The translations under genes and the position numbers were made by a program. This document shows, piece after piece, positions 25,498 to 33,060 of a DNA stretch of 64,000 bases. Under the pieces are notes generated by a model. That model was not told the origin of the DNA, ran no database searches, and worked only from the letters and a program-made list of their open reading frames with translations. The DNA comes from Streptosporangiaceae bacterium NEAU-GS5 (GTDB lineage Bacteria > Actinomycetota > Actinomycetes > Streptosporangiales > Streptosporangiaceae): NCBI GenBank assembly GCA_017592665.1, contig JAGFNW010000006.1:186001-250000 (forward strand). The letters are read 5' to 3'. How positions within the stretch are numbered: position 1 is the first letter of the stretch; each line of letters opens with the position of its first letter.

Positions 25498-26496
25498 TTA
25501 CCCCTTAACGGTCTCGGGTTCGTCGATCCGTTCGAGCCAGATCTCTCGCCAGAACGAGAGGATTTCGCGCGGGCAGTTCGCCTTGTATACGCCCATGCAA
25601 ACCACGTCGTCCAGCACGATGCAGGGATTCTTCATCTGCAACATCTGTCCCGTGGTCTCGTCTATGCACCGGTCCACACGAGTGCGGACCCGGGCTGTGC
25701 GGCCACAGAAACGGGCCATCTCCTCCTCGAAGCCGAGACCGCGGTTGCGGCGCCCGGCGTCGAGGGTGGCGACGATCTCGTCCCGCGACTTGATCCTCAC
25801 CAGCTCTCCTGGCTGCAGGGCCAGCGTGCCGGTCGGGGTCTTCGTGTTGGGGCCGGGGGCGACGAAGCCCCACTCCATCCCGCCCTTGACCCGCAACGGG
25901 CGCGGGAACTTCTTGCTCAGCCGCTGGTAGCGGTTGAAGAGGAAGAAGAAGACCGTGCGCGCGGCCGCCGCGGAGCTGGTGTTGCCGACCTTGACGTCCT
26001 CGACGTACTGGCCGAGGTTGCGCAGCGGCAGCCGCTCGGGAGCGGCCTCGAGCAGCTGGGTCGCCTGGCAGCGGAACCGCTCCTCGCCGTCGGGAGCAGG
26101 CTCGCGGCGGGAGTTGATCTCGAGGATCGGCAGCAGCCGGCCAGAGCTCACGGGCGCCGGCGGCTGCGCCGGCGCCGTGGCCGGGTCGGCGCGCTTGAGC
26201 CACGCCTCTTTCCAGTAGAGGGAGCACTCGGTCTGGCAGCCGCCGTGGCCGGAGCCGTCGCAGCGGGCGTCGACGAGGTGCACGGCGTCGCGCATGCGCC
26301 GCATGCCCGAGCCCGTCATGGTGTCGCAGAGCTTGTTGGCGACCTTCTGCACGCGCAGCCGCCTGCCGCAGAACTTCGCCATCTCCGGCATGAAGGGGAG
26401 ACCGCCGAGCTGACCGTGTTCGTCCAAGGTGGCGAGGATCTCGTCCTCGCTCAGAACCTCAACCAGGTCGCCGACCCGCAGGCCCAACGCCGTCAT
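25498..26496 (-). CDS. protein of unknown function with a duplicated Cys-rich domain
   Basis: 332 residues, no signal or membrane segment. Two copies of a roughly 90-residue module, at about residues 5-105 and 230-330. Each has VGDLV/PGELV, DEI.ATLD, M..FCGR, a second Cys (KLCD / RCID), a late C..G.....C segment and WKEAWLKR / WREIWLER. Spacing of the four Cys suggests metal binding. Single-module proteins ending in CDGSAHGGCQ..C..FWKEAWL are familiar from exopolysaccharide clusters of other bacteria, but I know no function for them. ATG at 26496 overlaps the DUF4910 stop. Confidence 0.8.
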   Translation of the reverse strand: MTALGLRVGDLVEVLSEDEILATLDEHGQLGGLPFMPEMAKFCGRRLRVQKVANKLCDTMTGSGMRRMRDAVHLVDARCDGSGHGGCQTECSLYWKEAWLKRADPATAPAQPPAPVSSGRLLPILEINSRREPAPDGEERFRCQATQLLEAAPERLPLRNLGQYVEDVKVGNTSSAAAARTVFFFLFNRYQRLSKKFPRPLRVKGGMEWGFVAPGPNTKTPTGTLALQPGELVRIKSRDEIVATLDAGRRNRGLGFEEEMARFCGRTARVRTRVDRCIDETTGQMLQMKNPCIVLDDVVCMGVYKANCPREILSFWREIWLERIDEPETVKG

Positions 26497-27785
26497 TCTG
26501 GTAACTCCTTCACGAGTCCTGCTGTCTGGAGAGCCACGGCCGCCTCGGCCACCGCATCGAACGGAAGGCCTGACCGCTCCGCGATGTCGAGGAGGCTGTG
26601 ATCGCCGTCGGAAAGGTTGAGCACCCACAACATGGCCATCTGGGCCTGTTTGGTGTCGCTGCGCCCGCCGAGCGAGCCGTACAGGCCGCGCCTGCCGAGT
26701 TGTGGCTCGCCGTACGGGCTGAGGTTCTGCAGCCGGCGGTCGCTCTCCAGGATCTGGAGCGCCCGCCGGCAGGTGTCGAGGGTGTCTTCCATGGCCTCGG
26801 CCGACACGAAGTCAGGATCGTCGGCGGAGGTGTGGTATTCGGGGTATCCCGCGTAGGGCGTCCGGGTGAGCGAGCCGACCGGCAGGTTGAAGCCGGGCGA
26901 GCAATACTGCCGCTCGTCGTAGCCGTACGGGGAGAAGTCGAGGACCGTGTGCGCGCGGTCCTTCAACACGTGCTCGAAGGCGCGGTCGACGGGGGCGTCG
27001 CCCCGCCTGCTGCGCTTGTAGGTGATGTCGCCGCGGTCGCCCGCGCAGGCCAGCGTGAAGCCGTGCTTGACCCGGTCGGCCCGATCCCGGTTGCGGGCCA
27101 GCCAGGTGATCGCGCCGATGGTCCCCGGCGCGAAGATGAAGCGATAGGTGTAATGCGGGTCGACCAGGCCCTGCGCCAGGGCCACCGCCACCGCCACCCC
27201 GGCCATGTTGTCGTTGGCCAGGGACGGGTGGCACACGTGGCACGAGATCAGCACCTCGTCGGAGCTCTCTCCCGGCACCACGTGCTCGCCGTAGGTCAGG
27301 TGCCCGTCGGCGAGTGTCGAGTCGATCATCACCTCGTACGGCCCAGGGCCCATCGCCGCGAGCGTGTCGGCGCTCACGCAGAACCCCCACGTCTCGGCGT
27401 AGTAGCTGGTCCGATAGGGGACGAGGGACGGCTGATCGGGCAGGGTGTGCAGGTGACCGCGCAGCTCGTCGAGGGTCATCGTGGCCGAGACCGGCACGCT
27501 GTAGCCCACGACGTGCAGGTTGGACGCCTGGAAGTCGATCACCCGCGCGCCGTGCGGATCCTTGACGTAGGCGTCGCGGATGTTCCACTCGCGGGGAACG
27601 ATCCAGTCGAGCACCGGCGTGCCCGTCGCCACCTCGCTGACCTGGATCGGGATCGACTCCCCGATGATCTCCAGGGTCTGCCGCACGCCGTCGCCCGTGA
27701 TGCTCCGGCAGAGCGGATACAGCCGCCGGACGAGGTCGTGCATCTCCTGACCGTTCATGGGCTTCATGGGCTTCATGGGCTTCAT
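26493..27785 (-). CDS. DUF4910 / aminopeptidase-like (M28-type) protein
   Basis: 430 residues. Zinc-peptidase-like core CHVCHPSLANDNMAG near residue 185, with later YDERQYCSPGFNLPVGS and YPEYHTSADD supplying a further His. An inserted DUF2172-type domain lies around residues 65-165 and a winged-helix-like tail follows about 360. Homologues occur in polysaccharide and sugar clusters; an amidohydrolase role on an acylated sugar is inferred. Four in-frame ATGs at the start come from a 9-bp repeat. The first overlaps the SDR stop (ATGA). Confidence 0.78.
   Translation of the reverse strand: MKPMKPMKPMNGQEMHDLVRRLYPLCRSITGDGVRQTLEIIGESIPIQVSEVATGTPVLDWIVPREWNIRDAYVKDPHGARVIDFQASNLHVVGYSVPVSATMTLDELRGHLHTLPDQPSLVPYRTSYYAETWGFCVSADTLAAMGPGPYEVMIDSTLADGHLTYGEHVVPGESSDEVLISCHVCHPSLANDNMAGVAVAVALAQGLVDPHYTYRFIFAPGTIGAITWLARNRDRADRVKHGFTLACAGDRGDITYKRSRRGDAPVDRAFEHVLKDRAHTVLDFSPYGYDERQYCSPGFNLPVGSLTRTPYAGYPEYHTSADDPDFVSAEAMEDTLDTCRRALQILESDRRLQNLSPYGEPQLGRRGLYGSLGGRSDTKQAQMAMLWVLNLSDGDHSLLDIAERSGLPFDAVAEAAVALQTAGLVKELPE
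27756..27785 (-). repeat. 9-bp tandem repeat giving four in-frame ATGs
   Basis: ATGAAGCCC occurs three times head to tail, followed by ATGAAC, at the very start of the DUF4910 gene (ATGs at 27785, 27776, 27767, 27758). Slippage here would change the number of start codons without shifting the frame. Confidence 0.9.
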
Positions 27786-28801
27786 GGGCGCAACGTATCG
27801 TCGACGGTCCCCGCCGCGCGGCGGCTGGACAGCCAGGCCAGCCGGGTGAAGCGCTGGTCGAAGTCGGCCTTGGTCAGACCGTGCGTGCGGTAGGCGTCGA
27901 TCAGTTCGAGCGCGCCCGCCTTGACCGTCCAGCGCGCCGCGTAGCCCGGCAGCGCGGCCCGCGCCCGGCTGAAGTCGACCCGGTAGGAGCGCGGGTCGGA
28001 GCCGGTCTCGCCGGTGATGGCGAGCGTCGACCCCGGCACGGCCTCCACCACGGCCTGGGCGATCTCGGCCACGGTCACGTTGTTGTCCTCGGTGCCCACG
28101 TTGAACGCCTTGGCGTGCACGGCCTCGCGGGGCGCGGTCAGCGCGGCCGCGAACGCGTCGGCGATGTCGCGCGCGTGCACGAGCGGCCGCCAGGGCGTGC
28201 CGTCCGAGAGCACCCGCACCTCGCCGGTCAGGTGGGCGAATCCCACGAGGTTGTTGAGCACGATGTCGGCGCGCAGCCGGGGCGAGAACCCGAAGGCCGT
28301 GGCGTTGCGCAGGAACACCGGGGTGAAGTCGTCGTCGGCCAGCCCGGCGAGGTCGTCCTCCACCCGCACCTTCGACTCCGCGTACGGCGTGACGGGGCGC
28401 AGCGGGGCATCCTCGTCGAGCAGGTCGTCGCCGCCGGAGGCGCCGTAGACCGAGCAGGTCGAGGCGTACAGGAAGCGGCGCACACCAGCGTCGCGGGCCA
28501 GCCGCGCGAGCCGGGTCGAGGCGTGGTGGTTGATGTCGTAGGTGAGCTCGGGCGCGAGCGCGCCCAGCGGGTCGTTGGAAAGCGCGGCCAGGTGGATCAC
28601 CGCGTCGAACCCCTCGAGCTGCTCCGCGCCGACGTCGCGCAGATCCACCGCCACGGTCGGCGGGTCGTCGGGCCGCGGGCCGAGCACGCACTCGGCGAAC
28701 AGCCCCGAGTCCAGGCCCACGACCTCGTGGCCGGCGTCGGCCAGCACCGGCGCCATGACAGTGCCCAGGTAGCCCTGGTGGCCGGTGAGGAGTACCCGCA
28801 T
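27782..28801 (-). CDS. NAD-dependent epimerase/dehydratase (extended SDR)
   Basis: 339 residues. GHQGYLG nucleotide motif near residue 7, ALSNDPLGAL, STCSVYG and catalytic YAESKVRVE (YxxxK). The AALSNDPxG..P..TYDIN pattern is typical of SDRs found with cytidylyltransferase/C-methyltransferase genes. Probably reduces or epimerises a nucleotide-linked keto sugar. One-base overlap (TGATG) with the PIG-L gene. Confidence 0.85.
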   Translation of the reverse strand: MRVLLTGHQGYLGTVMAPVLADAGHEVVGLDSGLFAECVLGPRPDDPPTVAVDLRDVGAEQLEGFDAVIHLAALSNDPLGALAPELTYDINHHASTRLARLARDAGVRRFLYASTCSVYGASGGDDLLDEDAPLRPVTPYAESKVRVEDDLAGLADDDFTPVFLRNATAFGFSPRLRADIVLNNLVGFAHLTGEVRVLSDGTPWRPLVHARDIADAFAAALTAPREAVHAKAFNVGTEDNNVTVAEIAQAVVEAVPGSTLAITGETGSDPRSYRVDFSRARAALPGYAARWTVKAGALELIDAYRTHGLTKADFDQRFTRLAWLSSRRAAGTVDDTLRP

Positions 28802-29445
28802 CAGTTCTCCAGATCTATGATCATTTTGGTGACGTGGAAGGCCTCGGCGTAGCGCGTCTGACATTCGATCCCGCGGATCCGCGCCAGGCCGAGGAACGCC
28901 TCCCGGTCATACCACGGACGGTGGCGCTGCGAGGGGTAGTGCCGATGAAGCAGTGCGACCTTCCGCTCGGCGACTTCTGCCGTTAGGGGCTGATATGCCG
29001 ACGGCCGGCCAAGGTCGCCGTCCCACTTGACGATCTCGTAGCCGAGCGTGAGGTGGTCGCGGAACGCCGTGGGCGCCAGCTTGGCCAGGCCACGATGGTC
29101 CTGGTGGGCGTCCCCCACGTAGGGGGCGAGCAGCAGGTCGGGCTCGGTGCGGGCACGCAGCTCCTCGACCGCCGACTTGGCCTCCTCCCAATGCGCGGGA
29201 AAGCGGCCGTCGGGCAGCTTGAGCACGGTCACCCGCAGATCGGCGCCCGGGCAGAAGTCGGCGAGCGCGGCGCGCTCCTCGTCCTCCCTGGCCGTGCCGC
29301 CGCCGGACAGGACGAGCACGTCGACCCGGATGCCCGGATGGGCGGCGCACAGTGTCAGCAGCGTGCCGCCCGCTCCGATCGGCAGGTCGTCGCAGTGCGC
29401 CGCCAGCGCGGCGACCGCTGTGATCCCGGTCTTGAGGTGAATCAC
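28801..29445 (-). CDS. PIG-L family N-deacetylase
   Basis: 214 residues. Metal site AHCDDLPIGAGG near residue 15 (usual AHPDDE..G.GG; here Pro is Cys and Glu is Leu) and DAHQDHRGL near 120. The metal-binding His and second Asp and the late H..DH are kept. The family removes acetyl from N-acetyl sugars. The GTG overlaps the nucleotidylyltransferase stop as GTGA. Confidence 0.83.
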   Translation of the reverse strand: MIHLKTGITAVAALAAHCDDLPIGAGGTLLTLCAAHPGIRVDVLVLSGGGTAREDEERAALADFCPGADLRVTVLKLPDGRFPAHWEEAKSAVEELRARTEPDLLLAPYVGDAHQDHRGLAKLAPTAFRDHLTLGYEIVKWDGDLGRPSAYQPLTAEVAERKVALLHRHYPSQRHRPWYDREAFLGLARIRGIECQTRYAEAFHVTKMIIDLEN

Positions 29446-30221
29446 GCGCGCTCCCACAGCGCCCACGGCCGCTCGCCGCGCGCCCACGCGTTGTCGAGAT
29501 CCAGCCGCTGGTTGACGGTGTCGCTCGGCCGCCAGTAGCCGCGATAGGGGTAGGCCATCAGGCGGCCGCGCTTGGCCAGCTCGACGCAGCCGTCGGCGAC
29601 CAGGTCGCCGCCCTCCGGGACATGGTCGAACACCTCCTGGCGGAGCACGAAGAAGCCGCCGTTGACCCACAGCGGCATCTCGCTGATCGGAGTGATCCCG
29701 CCGACCATGGCGTTCTCGCCCAGCTCCACGCAGTGGAAGGTGTTGGACGGGGGGACCACCAGCATCGAGGCGCCCGCGTCGGCCGCGGAGAACCGCTCGA
29801 CGATCTCGTCGAGCGGCGCGTCGGCCAGCACGTCGGCGTAGTTGGCCAGGAACATCTCGTCGCCGCCGAGGTGGGGGCGCACGCGGCGCAGGCGCTCGCC
29901 GATCGGCGAGTCGAGGCCGGTGTCCACCAGCGAAACGGTCCAATCCGAGATGTCGGTGGACAGCAGTTCCACCTCGCCGGCGCGGAGCACGAAGTCGTTC
30001 GAGATCGTCTCCTGGTAGCCCAGGAAGAAGTCCTTGATGTGCTGGGCGCCGTAGCCGAGGCACAGGATGAACTCCTTGTGCCCGAAGTGGGCGTAGTAGC
30101 GCATGACGTGCCAGAGCAGCGGTCGGGGGCCCACGAGCTGCATCGGCTTGGGCAGCTGGCCACCGGGGATGTCACTGATCATGCGGGTGCCGCGCCCGCC
30201 GCAGAACAGAACGACCTTCAC
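29442..30221 (-). CDS. glucose-1-phosphate cytidylyltransferase-like nucleotidylyltransferase
   Basis: 259 residues. Signature FCGGRGTR at the N-terminus, LPKPMQLVGPRPLLWHVM, HFGHKEFILCLGYGAQHIKDFF and the metal site ANYADVLAD. Best fit is RfbF, making CDP-glucose, but no CDP-glucose 4,6-dehydratase is next to it, so another sugar phosphate is possible. GTG with GGAGG upstream, overlapping the methyltransferase stop (GTGA). Confidence 0.82.
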   Translation of the reverse strand: MKVVLFCGGRGTRMISDIPGGQLPKPMQLVGPRPLLWHVMRYYAHFGHKEFILCLGYGAQHIKDFFLGYQETISNDFVLRAGEVELLSTDISDWTVSLVDTGLDSPIGERLRRVRPHLGGDEMFLANYADVLADAPLDEIVERFSAADAGASMLVVPPSNTFHCVELGENAMVGGITPISEMPLWVNGGFFVLRQEVFDHVPEGGDLVADGCVELAKRGRLMAYPYRGYWRPSDTVNQRLDLDNAWARGERPWALWERA

Positions 30222-31420
30222 ACGACCTCCAGGTGAGGAATGGGGAAGACCAGCCGGCCGCCCCAGTCGCGCACGTAGGACAGCTGCTCGGTCAGCTCCT
30301 GGCGCAGGTTCCACGGGAGGACGAGCACGTAGTCGGGGCGATCGGCCGCGATCTGCTCCGGCGCGAGGATCGGGATCCGCGCCCCCGGGGTGAACCGGCC
30401 GTGCTTGTAAGGGTTGCGGTCGACCGTGTAGGCCAGCAGGTCGGACCGGATCCCGCAGTGGTTGAGCAGGGTGTTGCCCTTGCCGGGGGCGCCGTAGCCG
30501 GCCACGGTCTTGCCCTCGCGCGCCGCCTCGATCAGGAAGGCCAGCAGGTCGCGACGGACCGTGGCGACCCGGTCGGCGAACGAGGCGTAGCCGGAGATGT
30601 CGAGCAGCCCGGCCGCCTTCTCCCGCGCGATCACGTCGGTCACCTGCTGCGACGGCTCACCGGCCGGTCTGGCCCAGAGCCGGATCGAGCCGCCGTGCGT
30701 GGGCAGCAGCTCGACGTCGACCAAGGTCAGGCCGCCGCTCGCCAGGGCACGCTGGGCCGTGGCGACCGTGTAGTACTGGAAGTGCTCGTGGTAGATCGTG
30801 TCATATTGGTTGAGCTCGACGAGGGTGAGCAGGTGCTGCACCTCGATCGAGACCCAGCCGTCGTCGGCGACCAGGGCGCGGAGGCCCTTGGTGAAGCCGA
30901 TCACGTCGGGGATGTGGGCGTAGACGTTGTTGGCCACCACCAGGTCGGCCGGGCCGTGCTCGGCGCGTACGGCGAGGGCCGTCTCCTCGGAGAGGAACTC
31001 CGTGACCGTGGGCACGCCCTTGTCCCTGGCCGCCTGGCCGACGTTGGCCGACGGCTCGATGCCGAGGCAGCGCACGCCGCGCTCGACCATGTGCTGCAGA
31101 AGGTAACCGTCGTTGCTGGCCACCTCGACGACGAACGACGGCGCCAGTCTGCCGATCGCCGCGTCGACGAAGACCCGGGCGTGCTCCACCCAGGAGGCCG
31201 AGAACGAGGAGAAATATGCATATTCCGTGAATGTGTCTTCGGGGGTGATAAGCGGCGGAATCTGGGCAAGCCAGCAGTCCGTACACACCCGAAGATGCAA
31301 TGGATAGGTGACCTCAGGCTCGTCCAACTGGTCAGCGGTGAGGAACCGCTCACAAGGGGGCGTGGCCCCAAGGTCTACGACTCCGGACAGCGCCGCGGAG
31401 CCGCACAACCGACACGTCAT
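30218..31420 (-). CDS. NDP-hexose C-methyltransferase (zinc-binding, TylC3 type)
   Basis: 400 residues. N-terminal zinc-binding part with CRLCG near residue 3 and CTDCWLAQ near 46; SAM domain with VVEVASNDGYLLQHM near 96; HEHFQYYT near 215, the family's active-site segment; C-terminal domain with VAGYGAPGKGNTLLNHCGI. These enzymes add a C-methyl to a keto-sugar, giving a branched sugar. It is the first gene of the coupled leftward cassette. ATG 31420; no strong ribosome site is visible. Confidence 0.88.
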   Translation of the reverse strand: MTCRLCGSAALSGVVDLGATPPCERFLTADQLDEPEVTYPLHLRVCTDCWLAQIPPLITPEDTFTEYAYFSSFSASWVEHARVFVDAAIGRLAPSFVVEVASNDGYLLQHMVERGVRCLGIEPSANVGQAARDKGVPTVTEFLSEETALAVRAEHGPADLVVANNVYAHIPDVIGFTKGLRALVADDGWVSIEVQHLLTLVELNQYDTIYHEHFQYYTVATAQRALASGGLTLVDVELLPTHGGSIRLWARPAGEPSQQVTDVIAREKAAGLLDISGYASFADRVATVRRDLLAFLIEAAREGKTVAGYGAPGKGNTLLNHCGIRSDLLAYTVDRNPYKHGRFTPGARIPILAPEQIAADRPDYVLVLPWNLRQELTEQLSYVRDWGGRLVFPIPHLEVV

Positions 31421-31557
31421 CAAAGGAACGCTCCCATGGCTCGCGTCGCCGGGCGTTCTCCGGCGACACCATCCAAGACGCGGCTGGGGCTGGTGTGGTT
31501 GGCAGGCACTCCTGTGCGTTTCCCCCCGAACATTAGTTTGTCCGCCAGACGGTATTT

Positions 31558-31571
31558 CGGCTGATCAGCCG
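31558..31571. promoter_or_regulatory. 14-bp perfect palindrome in a divergent gap
   Basis: CGGCTGATCAGCCG between the C-methyltransferase and rmlC genes. It could be an operator controlling both divergent units. Its location supports this, but no regulator is encoded nearby. Confidence 0.45.
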
Positions 31572-31605
31572 CAGTCGTTACAGGGCTCTGGCATGCTGTC
31601 CGGCC

Positions 31606-32190
31606 ATGGAACCCCTCGGCATCGCCGGCGCCTGGCGATTCACCCCGCGCATCCACGGCGACGAGCGCGGCGCCTTCCTTGAATCGTTCCGCTCGGCGGA
31701 CCTGATCCAGACCATCGGGCGGACCATGGACGTCGCCCAGGTCAACACGTCGGTGTCGCGGCGCGGCGTCCTTCGCGGGGTGCACTTCGCGGACGTGCCG
31801 CCCGGCCAGGCCAAGTACGTCACCTGCGTGTCCGGCGCGATCCTCGACGTCGTGGTCGACATCCGAGCCGGGTCGCCGACGTTCGGCGCGTGGGAGGCGG
31901 TCCGCCTGGACGACGCCGGCCGCCACGGCCTCTACCTCGCCGAGGGCCTCGGCCACGCGTTCCTCGCGCTCAGCGAGTCGGCCACGGTCAGCTACCTGTG
32001 CTCGACCCCGTACGCCCCGGGCCGCGAGCACGGCATCCATCCGCTGGATCCGGCGCTCGCCATCGACTGGCCGCTGGACGGGCAGCCGATCATTTCCGAC
32101 AAGGACGCCGCCGCGCCCACCCTCAAAGAGGCCATGGAAGCGGGCCTGCTGCCCGACTACGCGACCTGCTCGCGGTATCTCTCATCGTGA
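31606..32190 (+). CDS. rmlC: dTDP-4-dehydrorhamnose 3,5-epimerase (RmlC family)
   Basis: 194 residues, cupin. GDERGAFLESF, GVLRGVHF with the catalytic His, GQAKYVTCVSGAILDVVVD and SPTFG are present. The Tyr motif is STPYAPG, so both catalytic residues are kept, unlike the RmlC-like protein at 16402. With RmlA, RmlB and RmlD in this window it would complete dTDP-L-rhamnose synthesis. CATGCT, 8 bases before ATG 31606, may be a -10 box. Confidence 0.85.
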   Translation: MEPLGIAGAWRFTPRIHGDERGAFLESFRSADLIQTIGRTMDVAQVNTSVSRRGVLRGVHFADVPPGQAKYVTCVSGAILDVVVDIRAGSPTFGAWEAVRLDDAGRHGLYLAEGLGHAFLALSESATVSYLCSTPYAPGREHGIHPLDPALAIDWPLDGQPIISDKDAAAPTLKEAMEAGLLPDYATCSRYLSS

Positions 32191-32218
32191 AAGGTTCCCT
32201 CAGTTCTCATGAAAGCCA

Positions 32219-32224
32219 CATACT
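32219..32224 (+). promoter_or_regulatory. possible internal -10 box before the GT2 gene
   Basis: CATACT ends 7 bases before GTG 32232, supporting that start as leaderless rather than the coupled GTG at 32187. Confidence 0.35.
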
Positions 32225-32231
32225 TCTCCCT

Positions 32232-33056
32232 GTGACTAGCGTGGTGATTCCTGCGCACAACGAGGCGCGGGTGATCGGCCGCCTGCTGGCTGGCCTGCTC
32301 CAGGACGCGACGCCTGGAGAGTTCGACGTGGTCGTCGTGGCCAACGGGTGCACCGACGACACCGTGGCGGTCGCCGACGGGCACGGCGTGCGCGTCGAGG
32401 CCACGCCCGTGCCGTCCAAGCGCGCGGCGCTGCGGCTCGGCGACGAGGCGGCCGACGGCTTCCCGCGCGTCTACGTGGACGCCGACGTCGAGCTGGACAC
32501 CGCGTCGCTGCGGACGCTCGCGGGAGCGCTCCAAAACGGCGTCCACGCGGCCGGCCCCGAGCGCGACCTGGTCCTGACCGGCCGGCCGTGGCGGGTCCGC
32601 GCGTACTACACGATTTGGGTACGGCTCCCGCACGTGCGCACCGGCCTGTTCGGGCGCGGCGTCATCGCGCTCAGCGAGGAGGGCAACGCCCGCGTCCGCG
32701 CGCTGCCCCAGGTCATGGCCGACGACCTGGCCGTGTCGGTGGCGTTCGAGCCGCACGAGCGCACCGTGATACCGGGGGCACGGGTGCGCATCCAGACCCC
32801 TCGGACGTTCGCCGACCTCATGCGCCGCCGCGTGCGAGTCGTCACCGGAGTCAGCGAGATCGACCAGACGCCCACCGGCGCCGGCGAGCGGACCAGCCCG
32901 CGCGACCTGCTGCGGATCGTGCTACGCGAGCCCAACCTGCTGCCGGCGGCCGTCGTCTTCCTCTCGGTGGCCCTGCTGGCCAAACGCCGAGCCGCCGGAG
33001 CCATCCGCTCCGGCGACTACAGCACCTGGCTCCGCGACGAGTCCTCCCGCGCCTGA
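32232..33056 (+). CDS. family 2 glycosyltransferase
   Basis: 274 residues. TSVVIPAHNEARVIGRLL at the N-terminus, VVVVANGCTDDTV, the DxD motif VYVDADVEL, then a C-terminal membrane segment about residues 232-250. GTG 32232 begins the conserved GT core and follows a CATACT box. A GTG at 32187 that overlaps the rmlC stop would add 15 residues, so the start is unsettled. Confidence 0.85.
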   Translation: MTSVVIPAHNEARVIGRLLAGLLQDATPGEFDVVVVANGCTDDTVAVADGHGVRVEATPVPSKRAALRLGDEAADGFPRVYVDADVELDTASLRTLAGALQNGVHAAGPERDLVLTGRPWRVRAYYTIWVRLPHVRTGLFGRGVIALSEEGNARVRALPQVMADDLAVSVAFEPHERTVIPGARVRIQTPRTFADLMRRRVRVVTGVSEIDQTPTGAGERTSPRDLLRIVLREPNLLPAAVVFLSVALLAKRRAAGAIRSGDYSTWLRDESSRA

Positions 33057-33060
33057 CGGG

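Noticed and set aside
24033-25508. Long plus-strand open frame opposite the flippase gene
   Set aside because: Composition (His/Arg/Asp/Gly-rich) is typical of antisense frames in high-GC genes; the minus strand encodes a clear membrane transporter.
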